In this document: positions 1 through 5,972 of the stretch, piece by piece
Layout: every line of letters begins with the position of its first letter
Numbering within the stretch: position 1 is the first letter of the stretch
NCBI GenBank assembly: GCA_026712605.1
Contig: JAPORL010000085.1
Span: 1 to 6,078 of the forward strand
Source of the DNA: Pseudobdellovibrionaceae bacterium
Lineage (GTDB): Bacteria; Bdellovibrionota; Bdellovibrionia; Bdellovibrionales; UBA1609
Length of the DNA: 6,078 bases
Direction: 5' to 3'
The notes under the pieces: model-generated
The model's database searches: none
Told to the model about the DNA's origin: nothing
Seen by the model: the letters and a program-made list of their open reading frames with translations, nothing else
Position numbers and translations under genes: made by a program

Positions 1-2
1 TT

Positions 3-773
3 TTGTTTGTTTTTTATTTTTATTTAATTTTATCAGCTGTTTTGTTTTTTCATTCTCTCTTTCTTATTCCTATAGCTTTTTTAATTTTGATTTTATATCT
101 TTTTTTGCTTTTTTTTATGGGTGTTTATATAAAAAGAACTTACTCATTTTCTGAAATTTTACCCGGAGATCCTTATCAAATTCATTCTGATTTTGAGAAA
201 TTAAAAAAACAATATAAATTAAAAAATGTTCGTCTGCTGAAAATAAAAGACATGGAATCGGTTTATTTTTATTTCAACAGCTTTAAAACTGTTTTTATTG
301 TTTTATCTGAAGATATTTTAGAAAATTTTAATATCAAGGATATTCTTTGTTTTTTGTCTTATGCTTTTCAAAAAGGCAAATCAGGGGATGTGCTTTTTTT
401 GACAGTATTAAGCTCTTTCTTGTTTTTATGGGAAAAAGTGTTTTTTATTTTAAGCTATCCTTTATTTTTTTTAAAAAAAAATAAAAAAAGGTCTCTATTT
501 TTTATGCTTAAGTTTCTATCTTTGATAAGCAGAAATGTTTTTTATAAAAATGATAAACTATTGTTTAAAACGGAATCGCAAAAAAAAGATCAAGCTCTTT
601 CTTTATGGAAATTGGATAATTTTACAAGGTTTAATCTCTCCCCAATGCCTCTCTTTTTATCGCCTCTATTTTTAACAAAACTCTTGACGAATTATTGTGA
701 AAAGGACTATATTTCACTACAGCCTTTAATAAAAAATAGAATAAAAAATCTTTTAGGAAGCTATCCTCCTTGA
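3..773 (+). CDS. Degenerate M48 (HtpX-like) membrane pseudoprotease, 5' end probably cut by the window edge
   Basis: The frame is open to the window edge and begins on TTG, so the true start probably lies upstream; 256 residues are visible. Residues 1-40 are strongly hydrophobic (membrane segments), residues 70-130 form a soluble part, and a further hydrophobic stretch lies at about 131-155. The order matches M48 peptidases: a strand and helix (VFIVLSEDIL, then KDILCFL), the position of the HExxH helix, a membrane segment, an SRxxExxAD-like stretch, an AL.KL-like stretch and a final HP..RI..L-like stretch (QPLIKNRIKNLL). The catalytic residues are gone: HELAH is replaced by SYAFQ (119-123) and the zinc-ligand Glu by Phe180 in SRNVFYKND, although Asp184 is kept. 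It is therefore predicted not to bind zinc or cut protein. The frame is uninterrupted, which argues for a retained non-catalytic role. It lies 43 bases upstream of the DUF1844 and HtrA genes. The M48 link is by eye; the alternative is an unrelated membrane protein. Confidence 0.65.
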   Translation: MFVFYFYLILSAVLFFHSLFLIPIAFLILILYLFLLFFMGVYIKRTYSFSEILPGDPYQIHSDFEKLKKQYKLKNVRLLKIKDMESVYFYFNSFKTVFIVLSEDILENFNIKDILCFLSYAFQKGKSGDVLFLTVLSSFLFLWEKVFFILSYPLFFLKKNKKRSLFFMLKFLSLISRNVFYKNDKLLFKTESQKKDQALSLWKLDNFTRFNLSPMPLFLSPLFLTKLLTNYCEKDYISLQPLIKNRIKNLLGSYPP

Positions 774-807
774 TTTTTTATAAAAATGACTGCTTATTGT
801 ATTTTGT

Positions 808-813
808 AGGTGA
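808..813 (+). promoter_or_regulatory. Ribosome binding site for the DUF1844 gene
   Basis: AGGTGA lies three bases before the ATG at 817. It supports this start and is one of only two clear Shine-Dalgarno sequences in the window. Confidence 0.5.
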
Positions 814-816
814 CTT

Positions 817-1101
817 ATGGAAGATACTAACAAGAAAAAAGATTTACCCGCTCCTCAATTTTCTAATTTAGTTTTATCAATAGCTTCTACGGCTTTGATT
901 AAAATGGGATTAGATTCTAATAATCAAAAGGAAGAAAAAAACTTGGATATGGCTCGTTATAATATTGATCTCTTAGAGCTTCTTAAAACAAAGACAAAAA
1001 ATAATTTAAGTAAAGAGGAGATAGAATTACTGGATTCTTGTGTTAGTGATTTAAAACTTCAATATGTGAGATTATCTTCTCAAAAAAAGGAGAGCCAATG
1101 A
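817..1101 (+). CDS. DUF1844 family small protein
   Basis: This 94-residue soluble protein has no signal peptide or membrane segment. It matches the DUF1844 plan I know: a PxxxFxxLVLSIASTAL helix (about 12-28), a GL turn, a charged linker (about 35-42), then LDMARYNIDLLELLKTKT (43-60), NNLSKEEIELL (61-72) and a last helix ending in DLKLQYVRL. The biochemical role of the family is not established; it is common in former Deltaproteobacteria and related phyla. The ATG at 817 is supported by AGGTGA just upstream. The stop codon overlaps the next gene's start in an ATGA quartet (1098-1101), so translation of the HtrA protease is probably coupled to this gene. That pairing suggests a link to envelope quality control, but this is inference from position alone. 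Family assignment is firm; function is unknown. Confidence 0.88.
   Translation: MEDTNKKKDLPAPQFSNLVLSIASTALIKMGLDSNNQKEEKNLDMARYNIDLLELLKTKTKNNLSKEEIELLDSCVSDLKLQYVRLSSQKKESQ
1087..1092 (+). promoter_or_regulatory. Ribosome binding site for htrA
   Basis: AAGGAG lies five bases before the ATG at 1098, inside the last codons of the DUF1844 gene. It is the strongest Shine-Dalgarno in the window and fixes the start of htrA, which also gives a proper signal peptide. Confidence 0.7.
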
Positions 1102-2414
1102 AAAAAGCCTTACTGATATTCATTTTTATTTTACCCTATTTTGTCTATTCTGTAGAGCCTTCAAAAGCTTTTGTTAAGTTAGCTAAAATAGTCCGCTCAA
1201 GTGTAGTTAATATTTCAACAACTAAAACAGGCTCTAGCAATATGATTCAAATTTTTCCGGGTTATGTTGTTCCTTTTACTGCGCCTGATATGACAGCTTC
1301 TGGATCCGGTTTTATTGTAGATAAAAAAGGTTTGATTATAACAAATGCTCATGTGGTGAGAACTTTTGACAAAATCCAAGTTCAATTCTCAGGAGATGAT
1401 AAAAACTATTTGGCTGAGGTTTTAGGAGCAGACTCACAAAGTGATATTGCTTTAATAAAAGTTAATGTTAATAAAAATCTCAAACCTGTTATTTTGGGAG
1501 ATAGCTCTAAATTAGAGGTCGGAGAATGGGTTGCCGCTATAGGAAATCCTCATGGTTATGGTCACACAATGACTAAAGGTATTATTTCCGCTGTCAAAAG
1601 GGAAATTGATGATTTGAATTTGTTTCCTCTTTTGCAAACGGATGCCAGCATCAATCCCGGAAATTCAGGAGGGCCTTTAGTTAATCTAAAAGGTGAAGTT
1701 GTGGGAGTGAATCAAGCTATTGTAAGAGGGGCAACAGGAATTAGTTTTGCTATTCCTATTAACAATGTTAAAGAAGTCCTTAAGGATTTAAAATCTTTTG
1801 GATTTGTTAGAAGGGCTTTTATTGGAGTTCATTTTCAAGCTGATGGAGAAAAAGGGGCTGTTGTCAGTTATGTTGTTCCCGGCGGTCCAGCTGAAAAAGC
1901 AGGATTGAAAAATCAGGATCGAATTATCAGTTTTGCAGGAAAAGAGATAAATCAAGCGAGGGATTTACCTAAGGCAGTTCGTAAAGCTAAAATAGGGGAA
2001 AAAACTAGTATAAAAGTTATGCGTAACAACAGGATTTTAGCTCTAGGTATAAGACCTCAAATTTTAAAAGAAAATCAAACAGTTTATCAAAAGGGACAGC
2101 CATCAGATAAAAAAGGACAAGATATTTTTGGTCAGTTTCAACTGATTGATCCCAGTCCAGCTCATTTAAAAGCCTTTGGACACCCTGGCTGGACAAAACA
2201 TCCTATTGTAATCAATTTAAAATCTAACTCTATGGCTTTTAATTTTGGTTTAAGAAATTATGATATGTTATTTAAAGTGGATGGAGTTGTAATTACAACA
2301 GTTAGAGAGGCTAAAAGACGGATTAAAAAAGGAAGAGCTTATAATTTACAAGTATTGAGATATGATCACATGTCAGATCGTTATAGTATTCAATTTATTC
2401 GTGTTAGTTTTTAA
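1098..2414 (+). CDS. htrA: Periplasmic HtrA/DegP-DegQ-type serine protease with two PDZ domains
   Basis: This is a serine protease that degrades or refolds damaged exported proteins in the periplasm. The 438-residue protein starts with a signal peptide (MKKALLIFIFILPYFVYS, cut probably after Ser18). The trypsin-like domain spans about 25-232 with a complete catalytic triad: His85 in TNAHVV, Asp116 in SDIAL and Ser190 in the GNSGG motif. The loop before SGSGF is shorter than in DegP. PDZ1 covers about 238-323 and has a good carboxylate-binding region (AFIGVHF) and the PGGPAEKAGL signature. A second, more divergent PDZ-like domain (about 350-438) ends with VDGVVITTVREA and a beta strand; length and plan fit DegP/DegQ rather than single-PDZ DegS. 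The gene overlaps the DUF1844 gene by four bases and is preceded by AAGGAG. The spoVG promoter starts 14 bases after its stop, so the unit probably ends here, though I see no clear terminator. The choice between DegP and DegQ cannot be made from sequence alone. Confidence 0.95.
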   Translation: MKKALLIFIFILPYFVYSVEPSKAFVKLAKIVRSSVVNISTTKTGSSNMIQIFPGYVVPFTAPDMTASGSGFIVDKKGLIITNAHVVRTFDKIQVQFSGDDKNYLAEVLGADSQSDIALIKVNVNKNLKPVILGDSSKLEVGEWVAAIGNPHGYGHTMTKGIISAVKREIDDLNLFPLLQTDASINPGNSGGPLVNLKGEVVGVNQAIVRGATGISFAIPINNVKEVLKDLKSFGFVRRAFIGVHFQADGEKGAVVSYVVPGGPAEKAGLKNQDRIISFAGKEINQARDLPKAVRKAKIGEKTSIKVMRNNRILALGIRPQILKENQTVYQKGQPSDKKGQDIFGQFQLIDPSPAHLKAFGHPGWTKHPIVINLKSNSMAFNFGLRNYDMLFKVDGVVITTVREAKRRIKKGRAYNLQVLRYDHMSDRYSIQFIRVSF

Positions 2415-2428
2415 TTTTTAGTCTAGTT

Positions 2429-2457
2429 TTGACTTTTATAGGCTAAAATTTTATACA
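2429..2457 (+). promoter_or_regulatory. Sigma70-type promoter for spoVG
   Basis: TTGACT (2429-2434) and TATACA (2452-2457) are separated by exactly 17 bases, close to the vegetative consensus. Transcription would start near 2464, giving a leader of about 38 bases before the spoVG ATG at 2502. No other pair nearby is as good. Confidence 0.6.
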
Positions 2458-2501
2458 TTTTGTGTCTAAATTTAAAGTAGAAACCTTATATCTAAATTTA
2501 T

Positions 2502-2783
2502 ATGAAAATTACAGATGTAAAAATCAACTTAGTCTCACATCAAGAGCCGTTAAAAGCTTTTGTTAGTATTACTTTTGATGCTTGTTTTGTAGTGCATGAT
2601 TTAAGGGTTATTAAAACACAGGGTAAAACTTTTATAGCCATGCCTAGTAAAAAAATAAAGGATGTCAATCGTCAAATAGATATTTATAAAGATATTGCTC
2701 ATCCTATTAACTCAGAGATGAGAGATTTAATAGAAAAAACAGTCTTAGAAAAATACAAATCAACTGTTGAGGATATCGTTTAA
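2502..2783 (+). CDS. spoVG: SpoVG family regulatory nucleic-acid-binding protein
   Basis: This 93-residue cytosolic protein carries the SpoVG hallmarks: MKITDVKINLV at the N-terminus, LKAFVSITFDACFVVHDLRVI (residues 17-37; strands plus the conserved FVVHD), FIAMPSKK, then DIAHPINSEMRDLIEKTVLEKY. In other bacteria SpoVG homologues bind DNA and RNA and affect division, virulence or sporulation genes; the bacterium here need not sporulate. Compared with short Firmicute proteins it has the DVNRQIDIYKDIAHPIN form often seen in Gram-negatives. It has its own promoter 45-70 bases upstream, but there is no recognisable Shine-Dalgarno before ATG 2502, so initiation may rely on an AT-rich unstructured leader. 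The ATG is chosen because it gives the conserved N-terminus. It is followed after 64 bases by tRNA-Gln. Targets here are unknown. Confidence 0.95.
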   Translation: MKITDVKINLVSHQEPLKAFVSITFDACFVVHDLRVIKTQGKTFIAMPSKKIKDVNRQIDIYKDIAHPINSEMRDLIEKTVLEKYKSTVEDIV

Positions 2784-2793
2784 ACTACTCTTA

Positions 2794-2828
2794 TTTTATT
2801 AAAAATCCTTGATTTTTTATTAAAAATC
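2794..2828 (+). repeat. Tandem 14-base repeat forming alternative AT hairpins, possible weak terminator of spoVG
   Basis: TTTTATTAAAAATC occurs perfectly twice (2794-2807 and 2815-2828), offset by 21 bases. Between the two AAAAATC copies lies GATTTTT (2811-2817), which can pair with the first copy (loop CTT) or with the second (loop TATT). The two hairpins exclude each other. Being seven pairs with one G-C, they are weak, but the T-rich run in GATTTTTTATT could end spoVG transcripts. The region also overlaps the predicted tRNA promoter. Confidence 0.45.
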
Positions 2829-2837
2829 ATAGATATT
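2809..2837 (+). promoter_or_regulatory. Probable promoter of tRNA-Gln and downstream genes
   Basis: TTGATT (2809-2814) and GATATT (2832-2837) are 17 bases apart, and the predicted start near 2844 lies about four bases before the mature tRNA. The -10 match is only four of six, and the region is so AT-rich that chance matches are easy. Confidence 0.4.
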
Positions 2838-2847
2838 TTTCTTTCAA

Positions 2848-2922
2848 TGGGGTGTAGGCAAGCGGTAAGCCAACAGATTTTGGTTCTGTCATTCGCAGGT
2901 TCGAATCCTGCCACCCCATCCA
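2848..2922 (+). tRNA. tRNA-Gln (anticodon UUG), 3' CCA encoded
   Basis: The cloverleaf folds by hand without mismatch in the main stems. Acceptor TGGGGTG (2848-2854) pairs with CACCCCA (2912-2918). The D stem GGC/GCC closes a loop with AAGCGGTAA. Anticodon stem ACAGA (2873-2877)/TCTGT (2885-2889) encloses a seven-base loop with anticodon TTG at 2880-2882. The T stem GCAGG/CCTGC surrounds TTCGAAT. CCA (2920-2922) is encoded. The first pair U1-A72 is the usual bacterial tRNA-Gln feature recognised by the GatCAB amidotransferase. The discriminator base 73 (2919) is T, where G is usual in the tRNA-Gln sequences I can recall. It decodes CAA and, by wobble, CAG. It sits between spoVG and ccsA; the ccsA start is only 28 bases downstream. 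Confidence 0.97.
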
Positions 2923-2950
2923 ATTTAATTTCAATATATTGTGATTTTAA

Positions 2951-4609
2951 ATGAAATTTTTTTATAGTTTTATTTTTTTCTTTTTTATTTCTTGTTCTGC
3001 TCAAAAAGATTTGTCTTTGGCAGAAAATCTCTGGAAAACTCTTCCTGTTCAACATGAGGGTCGTATAAAACCTTTTGATACTTTTTCAAGAGAAACTTTA
3101 AGACAAATTTATGGAAAAGATCATTATAAAAAAAGATCAGCTGTTGAAGTTATTTTATTGTGGCTCCTTGTTCCTGATATGTGGGACAGCGCTAATCTAG
3201 TTTTTGTAGAAAAAGATATAAAAAAATCTTTAAATTTAGATTTAAAGCAGAAACATTTTTCTGTTTTGGATTTAAGTAAAAATTCTAAACTGAGTTTGCA
3301 ACTGTCTGAACTTCAGTCCCTAAGGCAACAATCTACTGAACTAGATTCTTATTTTCAGCAAATAGAAAAACTTGAAACAAGACTTATTCTTTTTTCTGCT
3401 GTTAAGAGTGGTTATTTGATAAGCTTAGAGCCTCAAAAAGATAAATCCTCATGGCTATCTCTACCTGAGTTAACCCCTTCAGTACAGAAACAGATCACTC
3501 AGGTTATAAAAAGCTATATCGCTTTAATTTCAAAAAATATACCCTCTGAATTTAAAAATTCTTCTCAATTATCTTCATTAGATATTAAAGATTCCTCTTC
3601 TTCAAAGGAATCCTTTTCTGAGTTTAAAAATCGTATCACTCAATTTAAGTCTTTATTTATAAAAGATAAAAAAATAATTTCACAAATAAAAGCAGAGGTT
3701 TTTTATAATAGTTTAAAGCCTTTTAATAAGGCATGGGTATTTTATCTTTTATTTTTACTGGCTTATTTAGTGCTTGTAATTTTTAAACAAGAAAAGCTGT
3801 TTAAGTATACTATGCCTTTTGTCTTTATAGCTTTTGGCTTTCATGCTTTGGGAATGATTTTTCGCTCTTATATTATGGCGCGCCCTCCAGTTTCTAATAT
3901 GTATGAGACTGTGATTTGGGTGCCTTTTGTGGCCTTAATTGCTGGCTTTGTTTTTTACTTAAGAGGGAATAAATGGCCTTTTATAGCCAGCGCTATTCTT
4001 TCTTTTTTCTGTCTTCTATTAAGTAGTTTAGCGCCTGAGGTTTTAGATGGCCGATTACAGCCTTTAGAAGCTGTTTTAAGATCTTCTTTTTGGCTTACGA
4101 CTCATGTTTTAACAATCACTATGAGTTACTCCTTCTTTTTTTTAGCTTTTGTTTTGGGGGATATAGCCTTGATTTCTTATTTGATAAATAAAAAAGAGCC
4201 TCTTGGTTTTGTGGAAAAGATGTCTCAAGCTATTTATCGCTCTATTCAATGGGGAGTTGTTTTTTTAGCTGGAGGAACAATTTTAGGAGGAATATGGGCT
4301 GATTATTCTTGGGGAAGATTTTGGGGCTGGGATCCTAAAGAATCTTGGGCTTTAATTAGTTTGTTGGCTTACTTGGCTTTATTGCATGGAAAACTTATTG
4401 GCTGGGTTTCAGCTTTTAATTTATCTTTATTTTCAGTTTTAATTTTTTTCTTAGTCATTATGGCTTGGTATGGAGTGAATTTTGTTTTAGGAGCGGGACT
4501 TCACTCTTATGGTTTTGGATCAGGGGGTATAGAATATGTTTCCGCTTTTCTGGTTTTACACCTTATTTTATGCGCTTTAGCCATTCGTAAAAAATTCATC
4601 AGCTCTTAA
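2951..4609 (+). CDS. ccsA: CcsA-type cytochrome c assembly protein with large N-terminal periplasmic domain
   Basis: This is the haem-export and handling component of System II cytochrome c maturation, acting in the inner membrane with a ResB/CcsB partner that is not in this window. Of 552 residues, 1-14 are a hydrophobic signal/anchor ending in FISC15, possibly a lipoprotein signal. Residues 16 to about 258 are extracytoplasmic and begin with LWKTLPVQHEGRIKPFDTF (27-45), a segment typical of CcsA relatives in Bacteroidetes and former Deltaproteobacteria. About eight or nine membrane segments follow from residue 261. The tryptophan-rich haem-binding WWD motif is at 449-464 (WADYSWGRFWGWDPKE). 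Candidate haem-ligand histidines are His298 (FHALGM), His385 (TTHVLT), His479 (LLHGK) and His518 (GLHSYGFG), so the haem machinery looks complete. ATG 2951 is the first possible start because an in-frame TAA precedes it directly; there is no Shine-Dalgarno. The gene is probably co-transcribed with tRNA-Gln and the following glycosyltransferase. Family assignment is firm; the name ccsA versus resC is convention. Confidence 0.92.
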   Translation: MKFFYSFIFFFFISCSAQKDLSLAENLWKTLPVQHEGRIKPFDTFSRETLRQIYGKDHYKKRSAVEVILLWLLVPDMWDSANLVFVEKDIKKSLNLDLKQKHFSVLDLSKNSKLSLQLSELQSLRQQSTELDSYFQQIEKLETRLILFSAVKSGYLISLEPQKDKSSWLSLPELTPSVQKQITQVIKSYIALISKNIPSEFKNSSQLSSLDIKDSSSSKESFSEFKNRITQFKSLFIKDKKIISQIKAEVFYNSLKPFNKAWVFYLLFLLAYLVLVIFKQEKLFKYTMPFVFIAFGFHALGMIFRSYIMARPPVSNMYETVIWVPFVALIAGFVFYLRGNKWPFIASAILSFFCLLLSSLAPEVLDGRLQPLEAVLRSSFWLTTHVLTITMSYSFFFLAFVLGDIALISYLINKKEPLGFVEKMSQAIYRSIQWGVVFLAGGTILGGIWADYSWGRFWGWDPKESWALISLLAYLALLHGKLIGWVSAFNLSLFSVLIFFLVIMAWYGVNFVLGAGLHSYGFGSGGIEYVSAFLVLHLILCALAIRKKFISS

Positions 4610-4619
4610 TAAGATTATT

Positions 4620-5828
4620 ATGACATTTTTTGAATTTTCTTTTTTTAATTGGCTCTATTTATTTATATCCTGTTTAATTTTGTTTCATTGGCTTTACATT
4701 ATAAAACTGGGTTTAGAATTTAGAAAAATCAACCTTGATTTTTCTAATTTTTTAAACAAAACGGGTATCACTAAACAAAAATCCTTTCCTAAAGTCTCCG
4801 TTATTTTTTCTGCTAGAGATGAAGAGCTTTCTATAAGGAGAACTCTTCAATCTTTAAGTGATCAAAACTATAAAAACATGGAAGTGATAATGATTAATGA
4901 TCGCTCAAAAGATAAGACAGCTTTGATTATGGAGGAGTTTTCTAAAAAATACTCTCATTTTAAAAAAATAGATATCAAAGAATTGCCAAAATCATGGCTG
5001 GGGAAAACCCATGCTCTTTATTTGGGAGCAAAACAAGCTCAAGGAGAATATTTTTTATTTACAGATGCTGATGTTTGGTTTGATCCAAAAGCTATAGAAA
5101 AAGCTCTATCCTTTTTAATTGAAAAAAATTTAGATCATTTAACTTTAACACCAGACTTAAAATCTAAAAGCGCGCTTTTATCTTCTTTAAAGCTTTTTTT
5201 TGTTGTTGTCTTTTTTCTTTATTCTAGACCTTCTAAAATAAAGGATAATAAATCTTATATGGGAGTAGGCGCTTTTAACTTAATTAAAAAATCTGTTTAT
5301 CAAAAAATAGGAGGGCATAAAAAGTTAAGATTAGAAGTGATAGATGATGTTGGTTTAGGGCGTTTGGTTTTTCTCAACCGTTTTAAAAGTTATCTTGCTA
5401 GTGGGAGAGATTTACTTAATATTTATTGGTATAATAGCTCTAAAGAAATGTTTAAAGGTTTAGAAAAAAATGTATTTTCTATTATCAATTATTCCATTTT
5501 AAAATTTATTTTAGCTAATTTTTATTTTTTTACAGTTTTTTATTCTCCTTTTATTTTTATCTTTTTTTCTTCTAGTGTTTTTTTAAAAATTTGTTTTTCT
5601 TTTAATTTGTTTTTAATGTTAGCTGTGTTTTTTAATACAGCTAAAGAGTTAAGGTATAATCCTGTTGTCAGCTTAATAACGCCTTTTTCATTTATTTTGC
5701 TTCATTTTAATTTTATTTATTCTGTTTTTAAAGTTTTAATCTTACAAAAGATAGTATGGAGAGACACTTCTTACTCTTTAAAAGAAATTAAGACTTATTT
5801 AAAAGATAGGGATTATAGACTGGAATAG
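4620..5828 (+). CDS. Membrane-anchored family 2 glycosyltransferase (HpnB/CrtQ-like group)
   Basis: The protein (402 residues) probably transfers a sugar from a nucleotide donor to a lipid-type acceptor at the cytoplasmic face of the membrane. Residues 5-30 form an N-terminal membrane helix. The GT-A domain starts at VSVIFSARDEE (Asp67) and MINDRSKDKT (Asp94), followed by LPKSWLGKTHAL (W126, K129, H131) and the metal-binding DAD motif (149-151, FTDADVWF). The probable catalytic region is VIDDVGLG (Asp242-Asp243), where many relatives read EDD. GRDLLNIYWY and KNVFS follow, then three C-terminal hydrophobic segments (about 296-321, 322-338, 349-372) and WRDTSYSL (380-387), corresponding to the WRGTxY-like motif of these enzymes. 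The LPxxWLGKxxA signature is shared with hopanoid-associated HpnB and carotenoid CrtQ-like transferases, but no hopanoid or carotenoid gene is nearby, so the acceptor is unknown. It begins 10 bases after ccsA, without a clear Shine-Dalgarno, and is probably in the same transcript. Confidence 0.9.
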   Translation: MTFFEFSFFNWLYLFISCLILFHWLYIIKLGLEFRKINLDFSNFLNKTGITKQKSFPKVSVIFSARDEELSIRRTLQSLSDQNYKNMEVIMINDRSKDKTALIMEEFSKKYSHFKKIDIKELPKSWLGKTHALYLGAKQAQGEYFLFTDADVWFDPKAIEKALSFLIEKNLDHLTLTPDLKSKSALLSSLKLFFVVVFFLYSRPSKIKDNKSYMGVGAFNLIKKSVYQKIGGHKKLRLEVIDDVGLGRLVFLNRFKSYLASGRDLLNIYWYNSSKEMFKGLEKNVFSIINYSILKFILANFYFFTVFYSPFIFIFFSSSVFLKICFSFNLFLMLAVFFNTAKELRYNPVVSLITPFSFILLHFNFIYSVFKVLILQKIVWRDTSYSLKEIKTYLKDRDYRLE

Positions 5829-5972
5829 TCTAAAAACAAGTACTGAATTTTGAAAAATTATTTATTACTTAAAATTTCATAGATATAAGCTGTTCAATGA
5901 TTTCAGATTTGAACCTTAGTTATAAAGTTTAAGTCTCTTGATTAAAGGTTTGTAAGATAGAAAGCTAAAAGC
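5829..5972. other. AT-rich intergenic stretch, no gene seen
   Basis: The stretch after the glycosyltransferase stop has no convincing reading frame, RNA gene or strong promoter on either strand. GATTTGAAC occurs at 5906-5914 and again at 5980-5988 in the following stem-loop, 74 bases apart; its complement resembles a tRNA T-loop, but no cloverleaf can be built around either copy. Confidence 0.5.

Noticed and set aside
770..800. Promoter upstream of the DUF1844 gene (TTGATT with CTTATT or TATTGT)
   Set aside because: The -10 match or the spacing is poor for each option, and the region is AT-rich enough for chance matches.
2780..3055. 91-residue minus-strand reading frame across the tRNA
   Set aside because: It is read antisense through tRNA-Gln (the GFEPAN string is the usual translation of a reversed T-arm) and overlaps the start of ccsA. 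It has no independent support.
5845..5880. Terminator directly after the glycosyltransferase
   Set aside because: Only about five consecutive A-T/G-C pairs can be formed (TGAAA with TTTCA), with no T run after them.
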